Source: Clitoria ternatea (lineage: Eukaryota; Streptophyta; Magnoliopsida; Fabales; Fabaceae). From it: DNA of 64,000 nucleotides. Positions 33,995-46,217 of the stretch are shown here, in pieces. The DNA lies in the NCBI GenBank assembly GCA_037962975.1, contig CM075674.1, forward strand, positions 86,816,501 through 86,880,500, read 5' to 3'. The notes below the pieces were generated by a model. That model saw only the letters and a list, made by a program, of their open reading frames with translations, was not told where the DNA came from and ran no database searches. Position numbers and translations under genes: made by a program. Position 1 is the stretch's first letter. Each line of letters starts with the position of its first letter.

Positions 33995-36213
33995 TATGTT
34001 TACATGTGCAAGTACTTACATCTCCCAAAGCTGTATAATGGAGATGTTGAGCATGATCGTCCCATTTGTAATCTTCGATATGTTGTTCTAATCAATGTAT
34101 ATGAGAACGTATCGGGGTCAATAACTTTACAACAGATAGCATTAAAAAAATACACAGCCTTGTTATCACATCCTTCATATTTTTAAGGAGAATGTCACGA
34201 ATGGCGACTGGAAGAAATTACTGTATCAACATGTGATAATCATGAGACTTTAAAGCGATAACTTCAGATCCTTAAGGGAAACACGACTTCTCAGGTTAGA
34301 ACCATAACCTTGTGGAAGTTTCACACTTCGTAAACATTCATAGAAACTTGTCTTATCCCTTTTCGATAATGTATGTCAGGCTAGGGAAATTAGGTGTGTT
34401 TGCCCTTTAACTGTGCATACAATTCCGGTTGTATACCTATAAGTTCTAAATCAAGACGAGAATTCAAGCCATCATTCGTCATACCCTATATATTCAACAA
34501 TGTCCCAACAATACTATCACACACATTTTTCTCCACATGCATCACACCAATACAGTGTCTGACATCAAGCTCATTCCAATATGGTAAATCAAAGAATATC
34601 GACTTTTTCTTCCATATCCTTTGCGTATTGTGTCACCTTTCAAACTTCCCAAGGGTCACATTTAAGAATTTGACCCGTTCAAAAACTTGTTTACCAATTA
34701 ACGTTAGAGGAGAAATATCAAACTTTTGTTCACCATTAAAGGCCTTCTTTAACCTACGATATGGATGATTTTCTTTTAGAAAGGTGTTGAAGGTAAACCG
34801 TCTTCTTCCCATGATGTAGTTGTTGGTAGCAAGTGTTATCCTCATATATGGGACAAGATTTATGGCCCTTTACACTATAACCAGATAAGTTACCATAGGC
34901 TAGAAAGTCGTTGATTGTGCATAACAATATTACATGCAACTTGAATGTCTTACGCTCAAATGCATCAAAAACATCAACTCCTTCATCCCATAACAGTCTT
35001 AAGTCTCGAATCAACAGTTTTAAGTATACATCAAAGTTGTTACTCATTTGTATTGGACCTGAGATCATCATCGATAACATCACATATTTTCTCGTCATAC
35101 ATAACCATGGCGGTAGGTTGTAAATAAACAACAAAACAGGCCATTGACTATATGTAGTGCTTAAGTTACCGAATGAGTTCATTCCATCTGTTGTTAGTCT
35201 GCATCTTAAACTTCTTGGGTCATTTGCAAACTTTGAAAATAGTGAATCGAACTTCTTTCATTGTAATCCATCTATCAGATGCCTAAGTTATCCATTAGTC
35301 AACCTCTCCTCAGAATGCCACCTCATCAACTTTGCATCATCTTCATTGGAAAATAAACGCTTCAATCTAGGAATGATAGGCAAATACCATAACACCTTTG
35401 TAGGAGGCCCTTTGGTGTATACCTCCTCACCAAAATCATTGTCTTTCTTCTTATATCGTGACAATCCACACGTCGGACATTCATGCATTATTTCATACTC
35501 ACCTTCGTATAACACAATCATTTAGACATACGTGTATCTCATACTCCAACACCATAGGACACAAAATCCTTTTAGGCTCGTAGTTACGACTTGGCTAGGT
35601 ATTACCAGCTGGAAGCATATCTTTTAATAGTTAGTAATTCAGTGAAACCTTTATCCGTCCGCTCATTTCTCTCCTTCAAGTTAAGCAATCGTAAAACCAC
35701 TGACAACTATATGAAATAAGTGCAATTTGGATATAATAGTTTCTCTAAATCCTCACAAAGAGTTTCATACGTATGTTCTCTCTGGAAATTTTCTCCACCC
35801 ACATCACGAATCATTTCTTCAAGTCATTCATCCATATCATAATCAACATCACGCACAGGACCTTCATTTTGACTTATATTTGTCACACTTGGCGTGACAA
35901 CATGTTCACCATGCCATATCTAACATGCATAATTCTTGAGAAAACCATCACATAACAGATGTTCCCTAATCATTTTCAGGCCTAGCAGACGTGTATTCCC
36001 ACATTTAACACAAAGGCAAAAGTATCTTCCATTCCTATCTTCGTCATTTCGAAATACAAACTCTATAAATATTTCAACTCCACTCCCATACTCATTAGTT
36101 AACCGTGATGCATTAATCCAACTTTTATCCATGAATTTGGCCCCAAATACAACACTTAAGATGTGACACTGTTCAACACAGTACACTTGATCAATTAGAA
36201 TTAAGAAAATCAT
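33995..36213 (-). pseudogene. CACTA Tnp2-type transposase remnant
   Basis: On minus, in order: a transposase-associated N-terminal domain (36130-35920: DKSWINASRLTNEYGSGVE, CVKCGNTRLLGLKMIREHLL, CDGFLKNY); the Tnp2 start (35521-35288: ECPTCGLSRYKKKDNDFGEE, KVLWYLPIIPRLKRLFSNED); the Tnp2 core (35182-34754: PWLCMTRKYVMLSMMISGP, LRLLWDEGVDVFDAFERKTF, INDFLAYGNLSGYSVKGHKS); NHPYRRLKKAFNGEQKFD (34770-34690); weaker downstream segments; and a DUF4218-like piece near 34190-34000. The frame changes several times, and the end of the gene is missing. Confidence 0.85.
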
Positions 36214-37549
36214 TCAAAAGTTATAGTTCTTAACTCATGAAATAGACGTAACGTACTACATCAAACATTGTTTGATTCAACGTAGTAGAGCACACCTATG
36301 GAAAACAATAATTATACTAGGCTAGTCACGTCATACATTACACTTAACAGAGTAAAAAAAGCAAATCAGGCTAGTCACGTCATACATTAGGGTTATTCAA
36401 AGAAAAAGAACTATAATTTATAAAGAAAAAAGAGCAAATTATATATATATATGTAGTCTACTCATAAATATACAAAGTCAACCCGTAACTAATTTCCCCT
36501 CAAAGATGATATATTTGATATGCAAACATTTAATGACATTAGAAAAATATAATTTTACCTATATTTAGGACAAAAAATTCACTAAACTTTACTTATATTT
36601 AGAATAAGAGGTAGTATGAAAAAATACCCTAAATCCTTAATATATCATATCTTTAATTGAAACTATCTTAATTAACTAAATAAATTAAAAATTAATATTA
36701 AAATACTGATTTAATTGTTATCTAATATAGGGCACCTATCTCCTGAAACAATGACTAACTTATCCTTAAAGTTTTAGTACAGAATAATGCTAAGTTTCCA
36801 TTATTTATATGCTCCTAGAAAAAGTTATGAAATTCCATTAAAGGACTACAACCCTAGCAAGTATATATGCTAAGTTATCTACATGCTAAGTTTTTTTATC
36901 TATATTACTGGAATAATTCCATTAGAGGATTACAACCCTAGAAAATATATTATGAAAAGTAAAAATGGCAATCAAAGAAACCAGTTCACACACAAAGAAA
37001 CCAACAGAACAAGCAACAATGGCAACCAAAGAATCTAACAGGAACAAGCAAATATACTAGAATAGTTCACGTGCAACAATGGCAACCAAAGAAACCAACA
37101 GGAATAAGCAAACATACAAGAATAGTTCATTGCAATAATAAGGAACAATGATAGGTAACAACAATAGTTCACGCATAAGAATAGGGAGCAGTGACAGGTA
37201 GCAACAACAGGGAACAATGGTAAATACTTTAACAATAACAAGGTTCGTATAACTCGTAACAAGGTAACAATAACAAGGAACAATGGCAAAAACTTAAATA
37301 ATGTTAGGCAACGAAAGGTTCATGAAACATTGGCAAGCAGAGAAACCAGTCAGTCATGGGTCATGAGAACTAACCTTTCAAAACACTTTGAGGAAGACGA
37401 CGAGCAATGTAGAGAGAAGAGGAAACTCGCTCAATGAAAGAAGAAATACTGGGCGAAGCAATGTAGAGAGGAGCAAAATTTTAAGGGAGAACACAGAGAA
37501 AAACGTTCGAAGCAACATTACACTTGCGAAGGGTTTTGAGGTTTTAAGG

Positions 37550-38166
37550 CTGAGTGGGTTTAACCTACAAACTTGGTTATTAACTAAAACCGAGTTCTTA
37601 GTTCAGTATAATTTTTTTAAAAATAAAGACCTAAGAACTCAGTTGCTTAAAAACCGAGTTCTTAGGTCTCATAAAAAAATTTAAAAAGTCACCCTAAGAA
37701 CTCGATTTCTTAGTTCTGTTATAAAAATTTAAATAAAAAACCAAGAGGTAAGAACTCAGTTTATGAGAATCGAGTTCTTAATTCTTTTTTAAAAAATTAA
37801 AATAAAAAACTCAAGACCTAAGAACTCAATTAAACGGGGACCAAGTTCTTAATTCTTTTTAAAAATATTTAAAATAAAACACCCAAGACCTAATAAGAAC
37901 TCAGTTGCGTGGGAATCGAGTTCGTAGGTTTGTTTAATTTTGTTAAAAAATAACAACCTAAGAACTCAGTTGCGTGCGAACCATGTTCTTAGGTTATTTA
38001 AGAAAATTAAAAAAAAGAATGTGAAACCTAAGAACTCGGTTTCATGTGGAATCGAGTTCCTATATTATTCTCATAATTTTAAAATTGCCACCACCTCTTT
38101 TTCAAACACGTTTTCCATTAAATCGAGTTCATACCTTTGTGTTTGTAGCCCCTTTTTACATTAGTG
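37550..38166. repeat. Right subterminal repeats and terminus of CACTA element
   Basis: At least ten words of the form CTAAGAACTCAGTT...AACCGAGTTCTTAG, matching the left subterminal words. The terminus TTTTTACATTAGTG follows, then the AAA duplication. Confidence 0.85.
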
Positions 38167-38169
38167 AAA

Positions 38170-41100
38170 TGGTTAATAATTTTAAATTAATTGATAATGA
38201 AATTAAAATTCAGTATTTTATTTCTTTTTATGTTGGCCAAGGTATTTTCGCCTAACTAAAAATTAATCTCTAATGAAGAAATCACTATAATGGGTATATA
38301 ATTTTTTAATAAATTCTTTTTCATACACATAAATAAAAATCAAATTTCTATCTAAATTTTTAAAAGACTTGTACCAAGTTATGTTACTAAAATTTTACTT
38401 GCATAAGGACACAAGATAAGAACATACCAATAAAACACAAAATATTTAACAAATAATTAGGTTGTATATTGGCACAAGTTCGATCCTAACTTGAGAATAG
38501 AAAATATTTTTGAAGAGATTATACCCAGCTTAATGATCTCTCCTCATATAAAACTGGATAAAGGAATATCATGGTGTCCACTCGAGAAATAAGAGTGTAA
38601 TAATTTTAAAATTAAAAGGGAAAACAATATACTTTAAAAGAAAAAGGAAAATATAACTTGCTCAGTTTAAAAGCTAGTCCCATTACATTAAGTTATCTCT
38701 AAGTATAAGAAATTCTGAATATTCTTTCAAGGTGTTTTACCTTTTATATAGAACATAATCCAGGTAGCTTGGTGCCGATGGAGCAACCCAAAACAAAAAT
38801 ATATAATATTTGTCCCAAGCTAAAGTATTAAACAATATTTATAGCTATAGGAACAATAACAGACAAAAGGAATAATCACCACAAGTAATCATCAATCCAT
38901 CTATGACACATATTCTAAGGAGGAATTTAAAAGGGGGGGACAACTTGGGTTGTGACACAAGGCATGTCATTATCAAATTTGGGTTAAGCTTAAAATTTCT
39001 TCTCTAGAAGGTTTGCTGTTTAAAAAAGAAGCACGTAGTGTAACCCCAAAAAAAAACAGAAAAGGAAAAACACATAGAGATAATCCATATAAGGATATAT
39101 AATGAGTAGAGTTGAAAATGTATGCTTTATAAATACATTTAATGTATGTGGGACTGAGCAGCCCCAACCTCTTGCAGTCCCACAAACCGCCCCAAATGCC
39201 TCAACTTGCTTGATTTGCACTATTTCTTTGTTTGATGAAGCAACCCCACCACAACACCCTTATCAAAATGATGAGAATTGCATTGTAATATTGTAGGGTC
39301 CATCATCCCCCATTTCACCTTCCAATACTTTCTTTTCTGCGGCTGCTTTCCTAACAATCTATTGGTTATCCATTCCCTCTTCTCAGCTTCAATGAAAGAG
39401 ACCTCATATACTTGTCTACAAGGTTTGGTTCCCCACTAGCCACTATACTATAAACCAAATAGAAGATGGTAAAGAGCAAGATTCTCCTTGTTACATGAGA
39501 AAAAGTATTAGCTTCATAGGTTTGTGTTTGTCTTTTACTTGAAATTTGTTATTGTAAAATATTTTATGGGTGAAGTTTGGGAAGAGAATATAACATATAA
39601 CTATTAGATGTTTAGAGGTTAAGTGCACAATTATAAAATTTAAATCAATTCCAATCAAACTAATAATCAATGTTTTGACCAAGTTAAATGAGTTATCAAA
39701 CAAGTTAACTCATTAACTCATGCTAATCTAATTTTAATAACAATAATTTCCTGAAATATTTTATATGTAAGTGCTAGCCAATTAATGCCAACCCATGTTA
39801 TAGAGATGTAATAATCATACCAAGCATCATTGCCAAAATGATATTTTTACCCAAAATAAGCAATGTCAAGCATTGAAATAAAGTCAAAATGAGTTTGTAG
39901 GAAGGTTAATATTGCAAGTTCCTATTAAGACCACTCTGGTGGCATATCACTGGTCACTGGTGCCGTCCGGTCACCATAGACACAAGTTGGTTACCGGCCA
40001 TGATAGTGACAAATTGATGATCAATCTCACTTACCACAGATTTTGACTTGAATCTCATTTTCCTTACTGTCTGAAGTTGACTACATATGAACAGAGATGG
40101 GTTTTTAATTATTCCACCCTTTTGATCCGAGGTTAGAATTTTTTGCTTAACTATTGTAATCAAAATTAATGTCTCAACTATTACAATTTGCTTTGGCATA
40201 AACATATACTTCAACAAAAAATTGAAGAAGGGTAAAATGCAGCTCTTAAAATTAATGTGAACAGTGGTTTAGTTACATGCTTTTGGCCTCAATAATATTA
40301 TGACTGAATTTATTGAAAGAATCCTTATTATGCCTATGAAAAAGTTGAGAAAATAAATAACAAAAGAGAAAATGCAACACCCTTTTCTGTTGTTACACTA
40401 CATGTAATGAATAAAATCAGGGAACAAGATACATACATATCATAATGATTATCCTTTCTTCCTTATGTTGCATGCTAAAATAATGATGGGCCTTTTCTCT
40501 TTCAGCCAATGAATTTTGCATCTTGTTCACACACAAGTCTCACATGGTGCTTGCACTGAAACCTAGATTCCGGATTTTTTTTTGCCTTTCTTTTTTATAT
40601 TTTCCTTTTCGCTTCTCCCAGCTCTGAATTATAGCAATACTAATTCAGCCAAAATATCTAGTGGTGGTCCTTGTGGGCACCTCTGGGCCATTTTGTTAGT
40701 AATTTGCTTTTGCAAAATACCCTTATATGATGTTGAGATGACTACAATCATCCAAAAGAGAGAGACTAAAATTTCTAAAACATGTCTATGATCTTTCATA
40801 TGTCTTGACATTATATCACTTTTTTTATGACAAAGCCTAAATCTTTCATATTCAAAATAAAATGCATGTATATTCAGAACATTAATTGCTTGAAGAGAAT
40901 TTAAACTCAAATTGATCTATGTCACAAACTTTTTTTTTTCAGTATGAATTGAATACAGACTCACAGAGTTTACAAAAACTAACTAACTGAGCTAGATCGA
41001 CATGTTATAGATTATACGCAAACATATATAAGTGATGTATTGGCTTAAAAAACGTTATAGTCCTGCACATGCAGTGTCTGCATAATAGTATCTGTGCAAG

Positions 41101-42970
41101 GTTTCTCTAACAAGCTTCATCAGTAAGTAGAATGTTTACATATAGAGCAATGGCTGTCCCACCTCAATTCTACATTCTGTACTTGAAGCAATTGCTATAG
41201 CTAGCAGAGAGGCACTTTCAAATGGCTAGGGTCACTTTCAGACAGTTTATGTTAATCAACACCAACAGTATCTAGCGTAAGATCTGCAGCTGTTAAGCTC
41301 CACCACACGCGCCCATAATAATAATTACTTTTGTTTTGTTCCTGTTAATCATTAATCACCTTGTATAATTACTCTTTTTGTTCTCTTCCTCCTACCTATG
41401 TACTAATTGATGCAACCCCTTGCCTATCTGAAATAATTAAGGACAAAAACAGAATTTCAAACCCAATTAGCGTTCTAAATCAAAGATTGATACTTGATAG
41501 ATGCACCCCCCGCCCCCCCTAAAAAATTGATATTGTAGCCAATCAAAATTGGAAAATCTATCTTAGCCAATAATTACAGCATTAAAATATCATTGAAAAC
41601 ATAAAGTCGGTAGATCATATCCAACTGTGATGATTTTTTCAGATTGGATTCATGATTTTCTGTGATCCATGAGAATTTGATAAGGGACCCACAAATTATT
41701 TTTTAATCTAAGAATACTTCTCTTTTTTTTTTTTTTTAATTTCTTAGTGAATTACAAAAGTTGAAAAATAACCATGCATGGACTTGGTAGTTAATTAAAG
41801 AAGTGTTTCACTCATATAATAGTTAACTATAGTAAAAGATTAATAAGGTTCCTGAACATTCGGTTCACCTTTTGCTTCTTCCGTTGAAAATTCAGCACCG
41901 ACTATACAAGAAGATGTGGATAGGTTAATCTTAAAAGAGAAAGACGATATCACATTGGAAGATACTGATTTGACAATTATGAAACTGATAGTATATGGTC
42001 ATAACTTTGGTTGATAATTTAGTCCTTGTGCAATTCACATATCTTTAACTTTATTTCTATTGCAGATTAAGATGTTGTTTACGTCATGTTTAGCAAATGA
42101 ATGCCTTGACTGGTGACTAGTTCTGTAGATCATGAAAATAAATAACAGTAAATAAATCGACTTAGTCTAAAGGTGTGTGACAATGTCAAAACAATTCTCA
42201 AGATGTTATATATGTTCCTACTTTGTGGGAGCATTTCATGGCTGTGTTTTACTACCTATATATAAATATCACCAGTAGAGTGGTTAATGTTATTATTGTA
42301 TATAAAATAGAAATGTGTTATTTGTTTAGGTTCTTATTATTACCCTTTTTAGTCTATTCATATATAGTTTCAGTTTTGTCATATATAGGCCAAAAAGGTT
42401 TGACACAACTTAGACCGATATGCATCATATGCAATCCAACATATAAGTTGGTCTATGTTTTTCACCTACCTAATGTCTTCAATTTTTTAGTAAGCACCTA
42501 GTGTCTTAAATTTATAATTCATCTATAATTAAAAACCGAAAACATAGGCAGTACACCAACTTTCAAAATCCTGAGACCTTGGTACGTGACATGAGAATTT
42601 TGGATTAGACTTTGGTTGTGATCCCAACAGTCTACATGTTGGTATCTACCTTGTAATAAAATTGATATCAGAATTTTCGGGGTATGTTTCCCAACCTTGA
42701 CTGGATTGACATGTCAACCTGTACGTCTACTCATGATTATTTTTAACAATTTCAATACCTATAAATACACTTACATTTATTATTCAGGTATGCTTATTTA
42801 ATTCCCCAACCAGAAATTCCATTTTAGCTCCAACCTTATTATCTGACAGATATTGACTTAGACATCGGATACCTTCTGTGACCTACTCTTATTAGATTCT
42901 TAGGCCCTTTTGTAAATATCATATACGACATCAACAACATACCTCGGCTCTAGCAATTAGATATAAGCAA
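38170..42970. other. Intergenic sequence without recognised genes
   Basis: About 4.8 kb of AT-rich DNA. Open frames are short, unlike known proteins, and lack a splice-consistent pattern. No tRNA, rRNA or clear transposon terminus was found. Confidence 0.6.
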
Positions 42971-42971
42971 C

Positions 42972-43537
42972 TAGGGGTGTTCAGCAGTCGGATTTGGGCG
43001 GGTACGGGTGATGAATAACTCAACCAATATTAACCGAATGTAATTTATTTACAACTAAAATCGACCGAATAACCTCACGGTTTTATCGGGTTTCTGGTGA
43101 ACAGTTTCGGTTAAGTTCGAACGGATAATTTTGGTTTAAACATGTAATGAACTAAAAAAATTTTGTGGCCACAATCTATTTTTAAAACTTTTTTACCCAT
43201 TTTCCCTATTAATTCTAATATACTATACATATCTAATCATCTAATAAAAGACTTAATTAAAATAAACATATAAGTTTATATATAACATCAATGCATAAAT
43301 TTACATCAATTTAGACTCAATTAAAATAAATATATAGGTTTATAATGGATTTGGTCGGGTACGGTTAATTCGGTTGGTAGAAATTAAAAACCGTATCCGT
43401 CCAAACTTAACCAAACTTAACCGTTTTTTTACTCGTTTACCCGTTTACCCATTTACCCACCAAAACCTGACTGAACTCGTTTTTTATTTCTAGTTTTTAT
43501 AATTTTCGATTGGGTGGATGGATCTTGCTCACCCCTA
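42972..43537. mobile_element. hAT-like MITE, 566 bp
   Basis: Ends TAGGGGTGTTCAGCA and, on minus, TAGGGGTGAGCAAGA form a terminal inverted repeat. The flanking 8 bp TAAGCAAC (42964-42971) and TCAGTAAC (43538-43545) agree at 6 of 8 positions, consistent with an old 8-bp hAT duplication. The interior is non-coding, rich in ACCGAATAACC / GGTTAATTCGGTTGG words. Confidence 0.6.
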
Positions 43538-44169
43538 TCAGTAACGATCATGTTGTACTATACTATTTATCTCTATCCTAAAAGATTCATGAAGCATCTT
43601 AAAAAGATCTTCGATAATAAATAAACTAAAAAGAATAAAATTTGTAACATATTCTGGTTTTGTTTTCTTTTGTTTCTTTATTTTAACCTATGTGATTTTG
43701 GTCCTCTTAATTAATGCATCGTTGCTCCAAATAAAAGATAAATGTATAATTAAAAGATGAGTGCTTAATTTTTTCCTTGGAATCTTAAAGGATAAAAATT
43801 TAGAAACAAATCCAAACTCATAAAATGATAGATGAAATGAAATAATTTTAAAAAAAGATTAATTAAGTTTTTGTATTTTAAAATGAAGCAAATTTGGTAT
43901 TGTCACCGATATTCTTTTACCCAAAGCTTTTGAATTTCATTTATTACTTAAAATTTACATCACTACTAGAAAACTTTGGATTTGCATCTACACTCCACAC
44001 GTGTATCGACCATCAACATCGACTCAAATTCTATGCAACATGGCCCTCAGGTGAAGTGTCAAGCCTTTGTATCCACGTAAACCCTAAAACTGGAAAAAAA
44101 AGGATCAAATGGAAAGGAAATGGCGCCATATGTGTGTTGGCATTTGCTTTGTGAAACAAAAGACGTTTT

Positions 44170-45640
44170 TCCTTTAGTTAATTACCAAAGAAGTTTTTCA
44201 AGGACTTTTGTTGTTTTCTAGGCTTATATTCGATCCCAGCCCTATCAAGTAAAATGTCTAATTTTTTTTTACCATTTGTAAACTTAGCTAAAGAGTTTTT
44301 CAAATCCCCAGTCTCATTTTTTAATATCTGATAATTGGAACAATTTGAGACAAAATTTTGATTTGGTTTTAGCAAGGAAAGTTTCAAGAGATGAATTCTT
44401 TTTGACTTAAAGCATTATTATTAGAGTTAAGTCTAATTTCTTTTTTAAGAGAGGAAATATGTTCATTAGCGTTTTTAATCTTTTACCCATTTTTAAAAAC
44501 TCATCTTGCAAAACATGGAAAACATCAAATAATTCATCATATGTAATATTAAAAAGATGACTTACCTCATTTTCATCTTCCTCTTGATGACTTGCCATGA
44601 GACAAAGATTGGTCTCTTCTCTATCCGATGAATCTGATGAGCTTGTGGAGTTGTCATCCCAAACTATATAGGCTCTTTCTTTATCTTCTTGTGATTCTAG
44701 GCTTCTTGACTAGTTGTGGGCACTCCGATTTGAAGTGTCCTATTTTACCACATTCAAAGCATGTGAGATTGGAAGAATTTACACTTTTTTATTACCTTTA
44801 TATTTTGGCCATTTTCGATGAAATTTTCTTGTTCATGAAGTTTCCAAACTTCTTGATGAAGAAGTTAAAGGCATTATTGTCCTCATCATTATTTTCTCCT
44901 TCAATGGTTTCCTTTTGTTTAGAGGTGGAGGCCTTGAATGTTATGTTTTTCTTATTCATTGCATTCTCCTTAGATTTCTTAAGAAGTTGTAATTATTGGT
45001 CATACTCTTTTAATTTCCCAAATAAGGTCGCCAAGGACATGCTCTCTAGGTCCTTGTAATCTTTTATTGTTATGACTATAGGTTGTCATTTCCCACTCAA
45101 ACAACTTAAAACACAGTTAATTAAATCTTTATTGAGAAATGATCTTCCTAATGTCATGGTTAGCAATATAAACAAAGCATTTTTGTAAATCTAAAATGTT
45201 TTTACCAGGAAGCATTTCAAATAATTTCAACTCATGATTGAGGGTGTGTACTCTAGACTTTTTTACCTCACTAGCACCTTCTTGAGTAATTAGTAGAGTA
45301 TCTTAAATTTCTTTAGCATTATTGCAATTTGTTACTCTAAAAAACTCATCATGACTAAGAGCGGAGCATAAAATATTGTTAACTTTCAATTAATATTTAA
45401 CATGTCTTTTCTCTTAATTGGTCCAAAGGTTTATTTTTTTGTTTTCTAACACTTTTTTCAATTAACAATATGCATAGGAATATTTGGTCCATTTAAAATA
45501 ACATCCAAATTTCTTCATTGACAAACTCACTAAAGCTTTGTATTCGGGATTTCCAAAATTTATATCCTAGATCATTGAAGATTGGCGGTCTATTAATAAC
45601 TACTCCTTTTCACAACATTCTATTTAAGGTCATTTTTATT
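44170..45640 (-). pseudogene. Ty1/copia gag pseudogene with CCHC knuckle
   Basis: Minus-strand translation gives NRPPIFNDLGYKFWKSRIQS near 45600, HVKYQLKV-like and FFRVTNCNNAKEI segments (45400-45310), SEVKKSRVHTLNHELKLFEM (45280-45210), then the knuckle CFECGKIGHFKSEC (44764-44720) and a coiled-coil-like region (44598-44178). This is the UBN2-type gag of plant copia elements. Frames shift repeatedly and no pol follows to the left. Its 5' LTR appears to lie to the right and to be split by gypsy element 2. Confidence 0.7.
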
Positions 45641-45685
45641 GAAGCTATAAAGCTCTTAACAAGAGTTCAAGGCCCTGATATGACT

Positions 45686-46217
45686 TGTTGACAAGTCTTC
45701 AAGACCAAACTTGAGAAAGAGGTGAATTAAGTCTAAAAAAACTCATGTGTTTTGGGAAGTGAGTTTTAAAAGAATGTTATTTTAAATACACCTTTTCAAA
45801 CTTCGAACGAGATGGAGATAATTAGTGTCAAAGAGAAAGAGGAGGTAAAAACTAAAAAGGCCTAGAATTTTCACTATATTAAGGGGAAAGAGAGAATTAA
45901 ACTGTAATATATCATGATTCGATCACTAACACTATAATCTATGTCTAGTTTTCCAACACAAAAGCCTAAAATTTTCACTATATTAAAAAATTGATTACAA
46001 GGTGTTTGATTACAACTCTTGGACTTTCCTTCCCACAACATAATTCTACCTCACAATTAGATTTTTATCCCAAATATTTTTAGCCCATGAGCAACAAATA
46101 TAAAAATTACAGAATAAACAAAAGGAAGACAAGACTTAAGTGAGCAAGATGATTTTAACTCCACTAGAAAATAATTGAGTAATGGGATATATTTTTCTAA
46201 AACCTGGGCACTAAATA
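45686..46217 (-). repeat. Probable copia 5' LTR, first part, cut by gypsy element 2
   Basis: On minus, the PBS-like TCATATCAGGGCC lies at 45673-45685 just ahead of gag. Immediately right of it the plus strand begins TGTTGACAAGTC, a plausible LTR terminus. The LTR would run right until gypsy element 2 interrupts it at 46218 and resume at 56070. The far end was not found. Confidence 0.45.

Larger units (their letters stand above)
33235..38166 (-). mobile_element. CACTA (En/Spm-type) DNA transposon, 4932 bp
   Basis: Left end CACTAGTGTAGAAAAGG; right end, read inward on minus, CACTAATGTAAAAAGGGG. The 3-bp duplication AAA flanks both ends (33232-33234, 38167-38169), as expected for CACTA elements. 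Subterminal regions (33250-33510, 37550-38135) hold many copies of a GAACTCGGTT/AACCGAGTTC word in both orientations, like transposase-binding repeats. The interior carries a broken Tnp2-type transposase on minus. It is shorter than typical autonomous members, so it is a deletion derivative. Confidence 0.9.

Noticed and set aside
34394..35525. Several plus-strand frames of 70-124 codons
   Set aside because: Antisense to the Tnp2 transposase remnant, which reads clearly on minus.
39102..39296. Frame with a proline-rich peptide (ATPPQHPYQNDE)
   Set aside because: The overlapping antisense frame is equally open. No motif or splice support.
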